NCBI GenBank assembly: GCA_002049455.2
Contig: KV919009.1
Location: 55,745-119,744 of the forward strand
From: Porphyra umbilicalis
Lineage: Eukaryota > Rhodophyta > Bangiophyceae > Bangiales > Bangiaceae
Length of the DNA: 64,000 bases
Direction of reading: 5' to 3'
The notes under the pieces were generated by a model. It searched no databases, was not told the origin of the DNA, and saw only the letters and a list, made by a program, of their open reading frames with translations. How positions within the stretch are numbered: position 1 is the stretch's first letter; each line of letters starts with the position of its first letter. A program made the position numbers and the translations under genes. Of this stretch, positions 20,026-29,753 are shown piece by piece.

Positions 20026-22230
20026 CGCTGGGAGACCGGATCGTCCTCGCCCGGGATGAGCCGCGGCCCCCCAGTCTCATGTGTGGCTGGCACTCTGTAT
20101 CGTACTAAAAACATAATTAATGTCGTAAATCCACGCAACGGACGCTTGTAGAGCATTCGCAGAGCTCTAAGTATATCCTAAGTCGAAATGAGTCTATTCA
20201 AAGCTTCCAGGAGAAACGAGTGTGGGTTGCAGGGCCCTGGAACCACATTGTTTATTCCAGGCACGTACGTGCAATACCCTGGCCTTCAGGGCGGTGGCGC
20301 GCTCGGCGACGCATAGATACCGGGTAAGCCGGCCGGCTCCACATGGCCGCGAGCACGCACGGGGGCACGTGCAGCCACGTTGCCGTGGCGGGGGGGGCGT
20401 GGGGCGGGGAAAGGGGTGCCACCGCCGCCGCCGCGGCGGCGGCGGCCCGCCGGCGTGGTGCAACGCCTACGGGCGGGGCCGTCACCCCCCTGGGCAGCGC
20501 ACATGCGCGCGGCCGACAAGGCGCACGGGCGGGCGGATGGGATCGACCACCGCGCGACGGGGCGCCGCTAACCGTGCCGCGAGATGGCGTTAGCAACCGC
20601 CGACGTGCTGCCGCAACAGAAGCCGGCGCGCAGGCACGATCACCCGCGGGTCCTCGCGGGCGCGTCGAACCCCGGAAGTCGCTGCACGCGGTCGCCGCGC
20701 GCAACTCGGGGCGGTGGGGGGGGGGCAGGGGGGCAGGCGCCGTCTGGGCCCTGTGACCCTTGTGGCAGGACAGTCCTTTTCAGCCGCGTAACTCTATTCG
20801 CTTTTAGCGTCATCGCGACCCTTCCAACGCTGACACTCCCTGATGACACGAATGCAGACTGCCATCTCTGAAACGGAGAGCAAGTCCCTTGATCTAAGTA
20901 TATGTGTGCATCACTACACTTTGAGAGCACCCTGTCCTAGAGGCCAGGGAATTGGATTTCCACAGGCTGACGAGTCGCGTCTCGTCACTGTCAGGTGCTC
21001 GCATGGCGGTGCCCTTGTTTGTCGAGGCAGAACGGAGCGCTAGAGTGCGCGATGGACGCCTGGGAGCTACTGCACGGTCATTCTGTTTGGTCCGGTGCCA
21101 GCTGGCAACAGCACGGCCGCTGCAGCCGCCATGCAGCCGCCGTGCTGTTGCTTGACGTTTGTGTGTTGGGTATACGTCAGAGGCCTCCCTCGTTGAGCCT
21201 GCCGCGCCTGCCTCAGAGTCTGACACAGAAACGGTTGCACGCCCACGGACACCACGAAAGAACACGGGATGAGTCACCCATCGCGCTGCCCTCCTAACAG
21301 GTCCCCCTTCAAGACACAGGTGTCGCAGTTGTCTTGCAAGACACCTGAGGAAGGGAAACCCCCCCGTTCTGCTACTCGCCGGCAGCGTGATAGCCACTCG
21401 CCGCTCACACCCGCCGACTGACCGTACCGCCCACTGCACCCGTACCGTCTGTGGGGGCATCGTGGCCATGGCGCACCCCCGTCTCGACCCGTTTTCGGCG
21501 GCCCCCGCCACCCCTGTAACCGTGCCTCTCCACCTGCCCTACGGGAAAAATTCGCCTCGATGATAAGCCGCAGTGGCTTGATGAGCATTCACTCTGTCCT
21601 GGAGGATGAGTGAGCCTGGCCTGATCGGAAGTCGCTTCTGCTGGATGATGAGGTACTGAGGGCCCCAGAAATGGGACTATCCGACGATCCTATTGGCCGC
21701 CTACCGGCTTACAGCTTACAGCAAACAGAAGCTTACAGCATACAGTAAATTTAAAGAGTTACAGTGTAAGCACGATTGAGATTCGATGCCTGAGCGACGC
21801 CTGTTACAAAATTGTTACGAAATTGTTAATTTATTAATCTCTCAATAAATGGCAATATTCGTCTATTTATTTATATATTGGACAGTGACTACCGCCAGCG
21901 AATGCTAGGACGGTCACCCCAACCCGGTGCGCGGGGTAATGCGATGATGCACGGAGCTCGATGCGAGCGGTACGTGCCTCCCCGCCCGTCGCCCGTCGCC
22001 CGTCGCCTCCTCGCCCCCCGCCCCCCGCCCTCCGCCACCCCCGCTCGCCAACCGCACCACGGAGATCCTCAGCAGTGTTGACTTGCCGCCAACGTCGTCA
22101 ATACCATCGCGCGGTCGACGCCGCCTGAGCTGCGACTAGTGGCCTTGGCCTGCACCCGACATCCCACATGTCTCGTCCACCGCACGCATGCTACACCACA
22201 CGTCCACACGCCCAGCGCCAACAGCGTGCT
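20026..22230. other. 2.2-kb intergenic region
   Basis: No gene recognised. 20.3-20.75 kb is GC-rich with G runs. 21.65-21.88 kb is AT-rich and holds repeated TTACAG/TTACAGC words (21708-21760) and a TTTATTTATATATTGG stretch near 21866. Confidence 0.4.
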
Positions 22231-22234
22231 CTCT

Positions 22235-22618
22235 TCGACGTCCTCCCCGTCCTCCCTGTCCTCCCCGTCCTCCCCGGCCTCCCCGTCCTCCCCGTCCTCC
22301 CCGTCCTCCCCGTCCTCCCCGTCCTCCCCGTCCTCCCCGTCCTCCCCGTCCTCCCCGTCCTCCCCGTCCTCCCCGTCCTCCCCGTCCTCCCCGTCCTCCC
22401 CGTCCTCCCCGTCCTCCCCGTCCTCCCCGTCCTCCCCGTCCTCCCCGTCCTCCCCGTCCTCCCCGTCCTCCCCGTCCTCCCCGTCCTCCCCGTCCTCCCT
22501 GTCCTCCCCGTCCTCCCCGTCCTCCCCGTCCTCCCCGTCCTCCCCGTCCTCCCCGTCCTCCCTGTCCTCCCCGTCCTCCCTGTCCTCCCCGTCCTCCCCG
22601 TCCTCCTCGTCCTCCCCG
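22235..22618. repeat. 9-bp minisatellite (CCGTCCTCC)n
   Basis: About 42 almost identical tandem copies of CCGTCCTCC, with rare CCTGTCCTC variants near both ends. The minus strand is (GGAGGACGG)n, purine-only except for C, with regularly spaced GG pairs. All six frames are open through it, giving artefactual Arg-Gly-Gly or Pro-rich ORFs. It lies just 3' of the minus-strand ORF ending at 22650. Confidence 0.95.
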
Positions 22619-22649
22619 CCCCCCCCCCCCCGGGATCAAATGCAAGAGC

Positions 22650-23201
22650 CTAGACGTGGCCATGCTGCAGCACCGCCAACAACGCCTGGGCCTCGGGCCC
22701 GTTGGCAACGCCGTGGAGCTGCTCGTTGGCGGTGCGCTGCGCCTCGGCGATCCGCTTGTCGGCCTTGGCCTTGGTGATGGCCCGGCGCTTGTTCCGCCGG
22801 TTCATGGTGGACTTGCAGGCGCTGGTGTGCTTGAAGAGAAGGCACAGGGTGGCCCAGTGGTCGCGCGCCCGCGCGAGCTCCGGCACAAACCGCTCAACGT
22901 ACAGGACCGCCATCATTCTTTTCTCCGCCGTCTGCTGCGTGAAGGTGAAGCGGGTGTCGAAGAGGCCCTTGACAGCGTCAGGGATAATTGACGTACGCAG
23001 CATGTACACGCTCTGAGTCGTCAGCCCGAGCGCGGGGGTGGCGTACGGCTGCTCGTCATTCAACTTGGCCTGGGTGCGGTTCACCATGCCCGCAGCCACT
23101 CCTCCCGCCACAGGCGCGCCAGCCGCAGCACCTCCGGTTTCAGCAGCAACTCCTGTTACAGCTGCGTCCCCGCCCGCCGCCGCCACCGCCGCCGCCGGCA
23201 T
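22650..23201 (-). CDS. Unidentified 183-residue protein
   Basis: The ATG at 23201 precedes an Ala/Gly-rich leader (MPAAAVAAAGGD, about 35 residues). A mixed-composition domain with normal amino-acid balance follows (LNDEQPYATPALGLTTQSVY, DAVKGLFDTRFTFTQQTAEK, RMMAVLYVERFVPELARARD), then a basic helix (MNRRNKRRAITKAKADKRIA) and the stop at 22650. The domain reads as genuine protein but matches no family I can name. It lies head-to-head with the Tnp2 transposase 1.9 kb away, separated by minisatellites. A second transposon protein (TnpA-like) is possible but unsupported by sequence. Confidence 0.45.
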   Translation of the reverse strand: MPAAAVAAAGGDAAVTGVAAETGGAAAGAPVAGGVAAGMVNRTQAKLNDEQPYATPALGLTTQSVYMLRTSIIPDAVKGLFDTRFTFTQQTAEKRMMAVLYVERFVPELARARDHWATLCLLFKHTSACKSTMNRRNKRRAITKAKADKRIAEAQRTANEQLHGVANGPEAQALLAVLQHGHV

Positions 23202-23526
23202 CACGTCCTTGAAGAGAGGGTGCACGACACACGTTGAACTTCTGTAAATATCAACAAGCAGCATGCAAGGCAGCAACGTGTGACAGGAGTGGCAGTGCAG
23301 GAAGAGGAGAACAACATGGTGTGACAGGTGAGTCGGCTACTAAATGGACGACGATAAATGTGCCTCACACACACACACGGCGTGAGCCTGGAGAACGAGG
23401 GGCCCGCTGCACACAAAAAAGAGCTAAAGCCACGCACCGCGTGCAACGAGAGAGTAAGGAGCACGTACAGAATAATGATAGACGAGCTCCAATGTCGGGA
23501 GTAGGCCAGTATTGGAGCAGGGCGGC

Positions 23527-23700
23527 CGAGTCGACGAGGCCGGCGCGTCGACGAGGCCGGGAGCGTCGACGAGGCCGGGAGCGTCGACGAGGCCGGGAGC
23601 GTCGACGAGGCCGGGCGCGTGGACGAGGCCGGGAGCGTCGACGAGGCCGGGAGCGTCGACGAGGACGGCGCGTCGACGAGGCTCGCGCATCAGTGGGGCG
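23527..23700. repeat. 18-bp minisatellite (GCGTCGACGAGGCCGGGA)
   Basis: About nine tandem units, each with a GTCGAC palindrome. The last units degrade into the neighbouring array. Confidence 0.92.
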
Positions 23701-23769
23701 CGCGCGTCAACGACGCCGGCGCGTCAGCGGGGGCGGCGTGACGATATCGCCAGCGCGTCAGCGGAGGGG

Positions 23770-23995
23770 GCGCGTCGGCAAGGCCGCCGCGTCGACATGG
23801 CCGCCGCGTCGACACGGCCGCTGCGTCGGCAAGGCCGCCGCGTCGGCGAGACCGCCGCGTCGGCGAAACCGCCGCGTCGGCGAGACCGCCGCGTCGGCGA
23901 GACCGCCGCGTCGGCGAGACCGCCGCGTCGGCGAGACCGCCGCGTCGGCGAGACCGCCGCGTCGGCGAGACCGCCGCGTCGGCGAGACCGCGCAG
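23770..23995. repeat. 17-bp minisatellite (GCGTCGGCGAGACCGCC)
   Basis: About ten good units plus diverged ones on the left. The unit is related to the adjacent 18-bp repeat (GCGTCGRCGAG core). Three units make 51 bp, giving a 17-residue repeat in any frame, which explains the open frames. Confidence 0.92.
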
Positions 23996-25059
23996 GTGCT
24001 CCGCCTGGTGTGATGCAGTACAGATCTCAACAAGAAGGCAGGCGGACGGCAGCTGCAGCGACCCCAAAAAGGCATGGATGCGAGCACGCGGGGGAAAAAT
24101 GGCGAGAGAAGGGCGAGAGGGGGGCGAGAACGAGGAGAGAGAGGGGCGTGGGGCAGGGGGCAACCTGCAAGGGGGGTGAGCGGGGGGCCATGTGGGGGGG
24201 GGGGGTTGCGAATGAGGGGCGTGCAGCGAGCGGGAGGGAGCCATGGTGCGTGGCGCCATGCCTAGCGTGCTTCGAGAGCGCGCCACGCTGCGTAGCGCCC
24301 AACGTGGCGCCCTGGATGGTGTCGTGCGACGGGGGGCCCACGACAGTGTCTGGCCAGCCGTCGAGAGCAGGCGCTGTGGCGCCTTCGAATTGAGGCGCGG
24401 GGGCCGCAAGGGACCTCGTGGCCGTGCCAAAAAAGGGCGCGCGCGGCTGCCAGTCAGGCGGCATGGCGTCCGGGGGCCCGACAAAAAGGCGCGCAGGCAC
24501 CGCTGATTAATTTTGGTCCTAGGCCAGCACAATTGAACTTGATAATTTCATGCGTGAGTGCGGATCAACTCACCCGATTCCGTAATCGAGCGACGCCCTT
24601 CGCTCCCACACCCCAGGCCAGCGCGCACCAGCTTGGCGCCCATGCCTGCTGCTCATTTGGTTGCCGGCTTGTCCGGAGCGATGGGAGACGAACGGCACCG
24701 CCGGTAGCTGCGGCGCGCGGTCCGGCCGGCGTGGGAGCCGACCAAGCCCGGGGGTGCGTGCCGAGAGCACTGTCTGTCTGCGGAGAGGGATGCTGTCAGT
24801 GCCACTAGGAGATTCGCAGGCCAGGAGGACGAGCGGCCATGATGTTGGCTGGTGCTAGAGGTGGAAGAGCCGCGGGGAGGTCGAGGTCAAGGGGCTCAGT
24901 CAAGCGGCCACCACCTCATATGACAACCACGGCCGTCTAGCCCTCGTCCGCGACGGATCCGTTCCCCAGTGTTGCTGTGCTCTTTCCCATGACTGTGCGC
25001 TTTCTATCCACGGTTCACACAACACCCCTGCCCCGCATCTCACGCCCCTGCAGTGCCTC
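23996..25059. other. Intergenic, presumed promoter side of Tnp2 gene
   Basis: 24.1-24.2 kb is G/A-rich, and 24.2-24.5 kb contains repeated GGCGCC words. No gene, and no CACTA-type terminal inverted repeat pair, was found. Confidence 0.4.
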
Positions 25060-28000
25060 ATGGCACATGGGGGCGGCCGTGTCCTCTGCGGATGCTTTGT
25101 GTGCCGTGGCAACAACGGCGGTGAGTCGAAGATGATCGGCAGGTCAACGTGGTTTAGGCACCAGGCCTTGATGACCGGCGAGCTTCCTTCTACTCCCCCA
25201 CTCTCTGCCGGTGGTGCGATCGAGCCTGACGACGATGCGGTATCGGACGGCGGCAGCTCCGAGAGCGGCAGCCTCTCTCCCATCGATGCAGGTAGTACCT
25301 ACCCTTCCGACGGTGGCAGCAGCAGCAGCGGCAGGAGCAGTAGCGGCCAAAGCAGCAGTAGCAATGGAGGCAGCAGCAGTAGCAGCAGCCCCTCTTCATT
25401 CTTTCTTCCCGATGGCTCGGGCGCTGGGGGTACTGGAGAAGGCGGCGACGCTGTTGCGGTTCTGCGAGACCTGGAGGGTCTCAAAGCCAATGGCGTGTGC
25501 ATCACCGAGAGGGCGTTCTTGTGGGGCGTGGACGACTTTGTGGGTTCTACCTTTGCCACCAACCATGGGCTGTCGCGTGCCGCTGTGGCCGACTACCTCA
25601 AGCAGCGCGGTAGCCGACGGCACTACAACACCCCGTACCTGATCGGCCACTACATCGAGCAGTGCGTGCGGGTCGTCTCCGTTCCTGTGCCGTGTTGTCC
25701 CAGTGGGTGCATGGCCTTTCCGCACCGCAGCGACGACGTTACAACGTGCCCCCACTGCGATGCCAACCTTTTCAAAGGGGAGCATGCCCCCGCCCTCACG
25801 ACCCCGTACTGGCCGATCATCCCGTGGCTACGGCTCGTGCTCAAAGACGAGATCATGTCATCGTACATCAAGCAGACGATGGCGCACGCGCGTGAGTGTG
25901 CCGCCGCTCCCTGGCAGCAGTACAGGGACTTTTACGACTCGGCCACGTTTCGGGACTTGTGCCGCCGCAAGGTCATCACGAGCGACTATGACATCATGCT
26001 GGGAGCGGCGGTAGACGGCTACGACGCCTACGAACAGACGGGCGCCAAGGGTGTAATCATCTCTGTGATGATGCTGAGCCTGCCGGCAGATATGAGGTCC
26101 AAACTTGTGTGTATGCTGCCCGTGCTCATCACGCCCGGTCCGGGCGAGCCTGTGGACCTCGACTCTTTCATTGTGCCGCTCATGACGGAGCTCGACTCGC
26201 TGGCTGCTGGCGTCGAGGGGGTGCAAGTGCACGGAGAGGATGAGCCCATCAAGCTGCGCGCCATGCTGCTCCACACCTCCACAGACATGGTGGGGGGGGA
26301 CAAGCTGACCCACATGACCGGGCACAGCGGCCGAGTGCCTGGTCGCCTCCGTCTGTTTCACGGCGTCGTCTCTGGGAGCAAGTACTACTATCCACCGAAG
26401 GACCCCACCACCAAGGAGGAGTTGTTCTCGGTGACGTCGCCGTCATCCAACCTTAGACCGCGCGGCAGTCTGCGGCGTCACGCAGACCACGTGGAGGCGA
26501 TGCGGATGATGGGACGCCCGGCTGCGCACGTGCAGGCTGAGATCCGCCGGACGGGCGTGTCGGGCTGGTCCCCGCTTCTCAACCCTGGACCGGACACGCG
26601 CGCCGCTTTTCCATCCCTGTCGTACTTTTGGGCGCTTGGCCCGGCCGCGACCGCCCCATACGACACAATGCACCCCTTCTTTTGTAATGTGGTCCCCAAC
26701 CTTTGGGGGCTTTTGAGCGGGAAGCTCCGGGCAGGGACGGATGTGGTCGACGACTACCTGCTTTCGGCCGCGGTACGGGCCGAAATGGGCAAGCAGTACA
26801 AGGCGGCGGCACGGACAGTGCCGGTACGGCAGGCGCGATCGATGCGCAACATCGACAAGCACAGCGGGTCGTTCAAGGCTGTTGACTGGATGTTTTTCCT
26901 CCTAAGTGGTGCTGAAGCGCTGCTGTACGGCAGGGTTCCCGAGTACTTTTATCAGATGATCATGTGCCTGTGCCGCGCGGGGCGACTGCTTTTCACGCCC
27001 GACCCGATTTCCAAGGCCAACCTCCTTAAGGCCGACGATGAGCTCAAGAAGTTCCTTTCAGCCTACTATGAGGAGGTGTACCGTGGGGAGCTGTCCCGCG
27101 TACGCCTGTGCCGATACGTGTTTTCGGCGCTGCTAGACGTGGTGCCCAACGTCAAGCAGTGCGGGCCTGTCTGGTGCACGTGGCAGTTCCCATTGGAGCG
27201 GTTGATCGGGACGCTGCCCGGGATGGTCCGCAGCCGGTCGCGCCCGCACGCGTCGCTGGTCAATGCCATCTCCAAGAGGCATCGTTCTGAGCTCATCCTT
27301 GCTTTTGCTAATGGCAACTGCCCCGCCGAGTGGGCGGCGGCGATTGGTGCTGATGCGGTCGTGGCTGAAGTTGATGCAGACGCGCAGGACGGCGGCGGCC
27401 CAGGTGATAATTGCAACGTCAACGATGGAGATGGCGGCGGCAGCGCTGAAGATAGCGGGTCTTATGGCAGGCGGTGGCGTTTACCGCTACCTAGCGAAGA
27501 GTATTGCGCAGTGATTCTTCTTCCTCCCGTTTCTGGGGCCTCAGAGCTCGACGGCGAACAGCTGACGGCTCTGCAGCAGTTTGACGCAACTCTCGCCGAC
27601 GCCAATCCCACTCCCATCAAGTTCTTCCGCGTGCTGCTGCGGAACAAGGCGACTGTCGACGCGCGGGACAACCAGCCCCACATGCGCGCGGCCCGCCGGC
27701 GCACGTCGCTACTCCGCGTGCAGTCATCTGACCGCCGCCTGCTCCGAGGTGGCCGGGTGGAGACTTTTGAACGCCGCACGTACGGTGTGGTTGAGCATTT
27801 CCTATTGTGTGACAGGCCTGGTGGTGTGACTGCTCTTGCTTTCTTGCGTCTGGTTTGCTCGCGGCAGGACCCGGCGGGGAGGTACGGCATTCCCGATGAG
27901 GTCCGAGGGATGGACGTGTTCACCTCATACGATGGGATGCGTCGCTACACTGACGTGATGTCCATTCTTGACTCCGTTGGTTGCTTGACGAGAGAGGGAC

Positions 28001-28062
28001 GCTACCATGTTTTGTTCACGCGGGAGCCGTTTTCGATCATTGGTGCAGGGGAGAGTGCTTGA
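25060..28062 (+). CDS. Tnp2-type (CACTA/EnSpm superfamily) transposase
   Basis: Intact ORF of 1000 residues from ATG 25060. A Ser-rich acidic linker (residues 60-115) precedes a zinc-knuckle (CCPSGC ... CPHCDANLF, near residues 208-232). The Tnp2 catalytic block follows: DYDIMLGAAVDGYDAYEQTG, VMMLSLPADMRSKLVCMLPV, ITPGPGEPVDLDSF and IKLRAMLLHTSTDMVGGD, where the two Asp are probably catalytic. Next come HPFFCNVVPNLW and a late WQFPLERLIGTLPGMVRSRS segment (about residue 705), likely carrying the catalytic Glu. The C-terminus (820-1000) resembles the accessory domain of fungal and algal Tnp2 proteins. Cut-and-paste DNA transposition. Full length and lack of stops suggest recent or current activity. 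Terminal repeats were not found. Confidence 0.9.
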   Translation: MAHGGGRVLCGCFVCRGNNGGESKMIGRSTWFRHQALMTGELPSTPPLSAGGAIEPDDDAVSDGGSSESGSLSPIDAGSTYPSDGGSSSSGRSSSGQSSSSNGGSSSSSSPSSFFLPDGSGAGGTGEGGDAVAVLRDLEGLKANGVCITERAFLWGVDDFVGSTFATNHGLSRAAVADYLKQRGSRRHYNTPYLIGHYIEQCVRVVSVPVPCCPSGCMAFPHRSDDVTTCPHCDANLFKGEHAPALTTPYWPIIPWLRLVLKDEIMSSYIKQTMAHARECAAAPWQQYRDFYDSATFRDLCRRKVITSDYDIMLGAAVDGYDAYEQTGAKGVIISVMMLSLPADMRSKLVCMLPVLITPGPGEPVDLDSFIVPLMTELDSLAAGVEGVQVHGEDEPIKLRAMLLHTSTDMVGGDKLTHMTGHSGRVPGRLRLFHGVVSGSKYYYPPKDPTTKEELFSVTSPSSNLRPRGSLRRHADHVEAMRMMGRPAAHVQAEIRRTGVSGWSPLLNPGPDTRAAFPSLSYFWALGPAATAPYDTMHPFFCNVVPNLWGLLSGKLRAGTDVVDDYLLSAAVRAEMGKQYKAAARTVPVRQARSMRNIDKHSGSFKAVDWMFFLLSGAEALLYGRVPEYFYQMIMCLCRAGRLLFTPDPISKANLLKADDELKKFLSAYYEEVYRGELSRVRLCRYVFSALLDVVPNVKQCGPVWCTWQFPLERLIGTLPGMVRSRSRPHASLVNAISKRHRSELILAFANGNCPAEWAAAIGADAVVAEVDADAQDGGGPGDNCNVNDGDGGGSAEDSGSYGRRWRLPLPSEEYCAVILLPPVSGASELDGEQLTALQQFDATLADANPTPIKFFRVLLRNKATVDARDNQPHMRAARRRTSLLRVQSSDRRLLRGGRVETFERRTYGVVEHFLLCDRPGGVTALAFLRLVCSRQDPAGRYGIPDEVRGMDVFTSYDGMRRYTDVMSILDSVGCLTREGRYHVLFTREPFSIIGAGESA

Positions 28063-28640
28063 GCTTGATGTAGTATCAATAGCACGCACGACGTGGAGGA
28101 ATTTTGCGTTTTCCTCCTGCGCGGAATAGAAGCGCATGTGGTTGTCGATTTGTCACTCGGCGATTGCCTCAATCGGCAATTGTAGTAGTCAGGAACTTCA
28201 TGTAAGCACGATGATCGAAGGAAATTATTGATCCGAGTGGCTGAGCCGCAAGGGGCTCGCCCCGCCTCCTCTCAACGCCGCTCCCCGGCACACTTTTTTC
28301 CCACGATGCGTCGAAGAGTCCCCCAGCGCTGCTTTCTCACTGCCATCTGCTGCATCCCCCTTCCGGTTGCGTGCTGCTGGGGGCGTGCTATGGGGCGTGC
28401 TCGGGGCCAGGCCTCTGTAAGTGTTAGGTCGGACGCACTAGGCAGCTCTTTTGACTCAATAGGCTGCGTGTTCCCCGTAGGGCGTCGAGGGGCTCGACGA
28501 GTGCGGCGGCGTCACTTCTCGACGCGCGACCGCCGACGGCGTCGACGTGCGCACCCGCCACCACCGTCGCTCCGCCGCCGCCGCCAGTGTTGCTCCACGC
28601 GGCCGTCCCTCTCGGCTCCACCGCGCGGTGAGCGGTCGAG
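28063..28640. other. Intergenic between transposase and secreted-protein gene
   Basis: 28.06-28.23 kb is near-neutral and could be the 3' part of the transposon. Beyond it lies the GC-rich presumed promoter of the next gene. No TAGTG-type terminus was seen. Confidence 0.4.
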
Positions 28641-29327
28641 ATGGCCCCTGCATGGCGGCTGGTGGCGACAACGTCGACCGCGGCGGCGGCGGTCCTCCTA
28701 CTCTTGGCGGCCGCAACCACGTCGCAAGCGGCGTTGCCCGCGATCCGCCCCCCGCCAGCCGCCGCTGCGGCCGTCGCCGCGGCGACGGCGACGGTCAACG
28801 CAACGACCTTTCCCAGCGACCGCCAGGCGGACGACGGTCCCGACGCGGACGACGACCCCGAGCCGATCACCGACAAGCAGGTGCTGCGCTTCCGCAACCG
28901 CTTTGCCGACCTCGGCGTGTCCTTTGACCAGCTCATGGCGGCGAGTCAGGCGGGCACCCTCGACGCCTACAACGCCGACATCAACAATGGGCGGGAGGTG
29001 CTGCTCCACGTTTCTCGCGCGGTGCGGCGGTACCGGTCCATTCTCACGTCGCTCCACGCTGCCGGCCGCTGCGTCGACTTTGTGCGGCAGGCCACCCCCG
29101 ACGAGCCCGACACGTGTGGCGTCGAGCGGTTGCGCCGTTGCCGCCGCGGCACCGCGGACGACCGCGATGGGGTGCTGTTGTGCGCGGCGCACAAGAACCT
29201 CGGCGTGTCCCCGCCGTTTCGTACTGCCGACGGGCGGGCGGCCAACAGCTTTCGGATACGCGCGCTGCCGCTGCGGCCGGTCGTGCGCAGCCAGACGGGG
29301 GGTGTGCCGGCGGGTGCCGCCCGCTAG
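28641..29327 (+). CDS. Secreted protein of unknown function
   Basis: ATG 28641 opens a 228-codon frame ending TAG 29325-29327. The N-terminus is a typical signal peptide: basic start, hydrophobic VLLLLAAATTSQA core, probable cleavage after the Ala near residue 30. The mature part has a balanced helical region (DKQVLRFRNRFADLGVSFDQ, NGREVLLHVSRAVRRYRSIL) with several Cys (RCVDF, DTCGVERLRRCRRG, LLCAAH), suggesting disulfides. No family is recognised. The same frame stays open for 141 more codons after the TAG with protein-like sequence, so the stop may lie in an intron, be read through, or be a lesion. Confidence 0.6.
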   Translation: MAPAWRLVATTSTAAAAVLLLLAAATTSQAALPAIRPPPAAAAAVAAATATVNATTFPSDRQADDGPDADDDPEPITDKQVLRFRNRFADLGVSFDQLMAASQAGTLDAYNADINNGREVLLHVSRAVRRYRSILTSLHAAGRCVDFVRQATPDEPDTCGVERLRRCRRGTADDRDGVLLCAAHKNLGVSPPFRTADGRAANSFRIRALPLRPVVRSQTGGVPAGAAR

Positions 29328-29753
29328 AGCCACCCCGACGCGCCGTGGCGGCCGCCGGCGGGCGGCGCGGCGAGCTTGCCGCCTGCGCCGTGGTCGGTGG
29401 TCGACGCGGTCGGGCGGTGGGCAGCGGCGGTCGGCGGCGGGCGGCGCGGCGGCGGCGGGACCGCCGCCCGGCGTCGCGGCAGGGCGGCTGCGGCGGCACC
29501 GGCGGAGGTCGCCGTGGAGGGGCTCCCCCGCCCGACCGTGGCGACCGCGTCGCGCACGGCCGCCGGGGGGGAGGTGCCCTTTTACTTTGAGGAGCAGTAC
29601 GAGGAGATCGGGCTGGTCGTCGACGACCCGTTTGTGGCATGGTTCAAGGAGTTTTTGTTCTATTCGGCGGGCTGCGTCGAGTTTTGTTGCTCGACGCTAT
29701 TTGCGGGGTCTGCGCTGTGTGACGTGAACGCGAGCCCAGACTTTTGGTTCTAG
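29328..29753 (+). other. In-frame continuation of the secreted-protein ORF after TAG
   Basis: Same frame as the upstream gene. After a Gly/Ala/Arg-rich stretch it gives clearly protein-like sequence near the end (VPFYFEEQYEEIGLVVDDPF, VAWFKEFLFYSAGCVEFCCS, ALCDVNASPDFWF) and stops at TAG 29751. The cysteine-rich end suits an extracellular protein. The TAG at 29325 is immediately followed by AG, and the bases CCGCTAG read as a possible 3' splice site, so an intron removing the stop is one explanation. Confidence 0.45.

Noticed and set aside
22136..22991. Arg-Gly-Gly and Pro-Arg repeat ORFs over the 9-bp array
   Set aside because: All six frames are open over a pure 9-bp repeat, so openness carries no coding information.
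24802..28230. CACTA terminal inverted repeats of the Tnp2 element
   Set aside because: A CACTAGGAGATTCG word at 24802 has no reverse-complement partner downstream of the gene.
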